A stretch of DNA of 64,000 bases from Pedobacter soli (lineage in GTDB: Bacteria > Bacteroidota > Bacteroidia > Sphingobacteriales > Sphingobacteriaceae): positions 188,615 through 252,614 of the forward strand of contig NZ_FMZH01000004.1 of NCBI RefSeq assembly GCF_900101435.1, read 5' to 3'. This document shows, piece by piece, positions 63,470 to 64,000 of the stretch (the first letter of the stretch is position 1; the number at the start of each line of letters is the position of its first letter). A program made the translations under genes and the position numbers. A model generated the notes under the pieces. That model was not told the DNA's origin, ran no database searches, and worked only from the letters and a program-made list of their open reading frames with translations.

Positions 63470-64000
63470 ATGAAAAAAAATATATTTTATTCAATCCTGA
63501 TTCTGGCCATAAGCTGCTCTGCAGGATGTAAAAAAAGCGGATTTCTTCAGGACGGCGAGTTTAGCGGGGGGAACGACATTACCCAGGCGCAGTTGTGGGC
63601 CAATCCGGATTATGCCCGTAATTTCCTGAACAATGTTTATGCATCACTTTCTGATCGCTATGACCTTGACGATGGCGCATTGCTGGCTTCAGCTTCTGAT
63701 GAGGCCGTAAATTCCAACCAAAACTCATCGGTTAACATTTTAAACAACGGCACCTGGAGCCCCGTTAAAACTTTTGATGATGTGTATTTTGCCATGTATT
63801 CGGGTATCCGCAAAGCCAATATGTTTCTCGAAAATATAGATGGAGCGGTAATTGTGCCTGCCGACGAAACTTTTCCGTTAAATAATGCGGCAAATCAGGG
63901 TTTGGCTCCGCAAATTGCCCGTTTAAAAGGTCAGGCATATTTCCTGCGCGCGTTTTTCCAGTTCGAACTGCTTAAACGTTATGGTAGTTTTGCCATTGTA
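63470..64000 (+). CDS. Second SusD-like lipoprotein (C-terminus cut by window edge)
   Basis: 177 codons are visible from the ATG at 63470. Lipoprotein signal I-S-C-S-A-G-C (Cys at 20), then S-D-E-A-V-N-S-N-Q and, near the cut, K-G-Q-A-Y-F-L-R-A-F-F-Q-F-E-L-L-K-R-Y-G, which is the SusD signature seen in the first copy as R-F-L-R-A-M-S-Y-F. The rest lies beyond the window. It pairs with the preceding SusC-like gene. Confidence 0.92.
   Translation, partial: MKKNIFYSILILAISCSAGCKKSGFLQDGEFSGGNDITQAQLWANPDYARNFLNNVYASLSDRYDLDDGALLASASDEAVNSNQNSSVNILNNGTWSPVKTFDDVYFAMYSGIRKANMFLENIDGAVIVPADETFPLNNAANQGLAPQIARLKGQAYFLRAFFQFELLKRYGSFAIV

Overview
The window looks like the chromosome of a Bacteroidota species, most likely a Sphingobacteriaceae member close to Pedobacter. 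Supporting signs are two SusC/SusD pairs, weak or absent Shine-Dalgarno sequences, promoter boxes of the TTTG / TAnnTTTG type, lipoprotein signal peptides, and household genes of that phylum. No rRNA, tRNA, integrase, transposase or CRISPR array was seen.

Region 1 (1-7.3 kb) is ordinary: the start of a GH127-like glycosidase, a lipoprotein aldose epimerase, a HAD phosphatase, a Crp/Fnr regulator, a PAP2 phosphatase, a small secreted OB-like protein, and an overlapping pair (AGMO-like di-iron hydroxylase plus lysoplasmalogenase) that points to ether-lipid metabolism.

Region 2 (7.76-34.6 kb) is the highlight. Seventeen tightly packed plus-strand genes encode a complete extracellular contractile injection system (eCIS, related to Afp/PVC/AlgoCIS). 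In order: DUF4255 cap protein, an unrecognised 369-aa protein, two sheaths, two tubes, DUF5908, a LysM tail protein, a VgrG-like spike, a PAAR tip, gp25, two large baseplate-J-like proteins, a 1212-aa coiled-coil protein, a tape-measure protein, an AAA+ ATPase, and a 1347-aa DUF4157 protein. The last is the likely cargo or toxin and ends in an unrecognised domain with a nuclease-like D-H-x-P ... H-x-x-R-H pattern. A convergent SH3b-amidase gene without a signal peptide lies next to it.

Region 3 (34.6-45.2 kb) carries the amidase and a bacterial alpha-2-macroglobulin / penicillin-binding protein 1C module. The module is interrupted by a small secreted protein gene flanked by related repeats, and is followed by a secreted NTF2-like protein.

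Region 4 (45.2-53.3 kb) holds topA, a thiol peroxidase of the GPx family, aqpZ, a WalJ-like metallo-hydrolase, and a divergent marR/MFS pair with matching palindromic operators. Several intergenic repeats are present, including a roughly 210-bp unit present 2.4 times after the MFS gene.

Region 5 (53.9-64 kb) is a polysaccharide utilisation locus. A LacI-type regulator with a perfect 18-bp operator stands divergent to susC-susD-susC-susD; the last gene is cut by the window edge.
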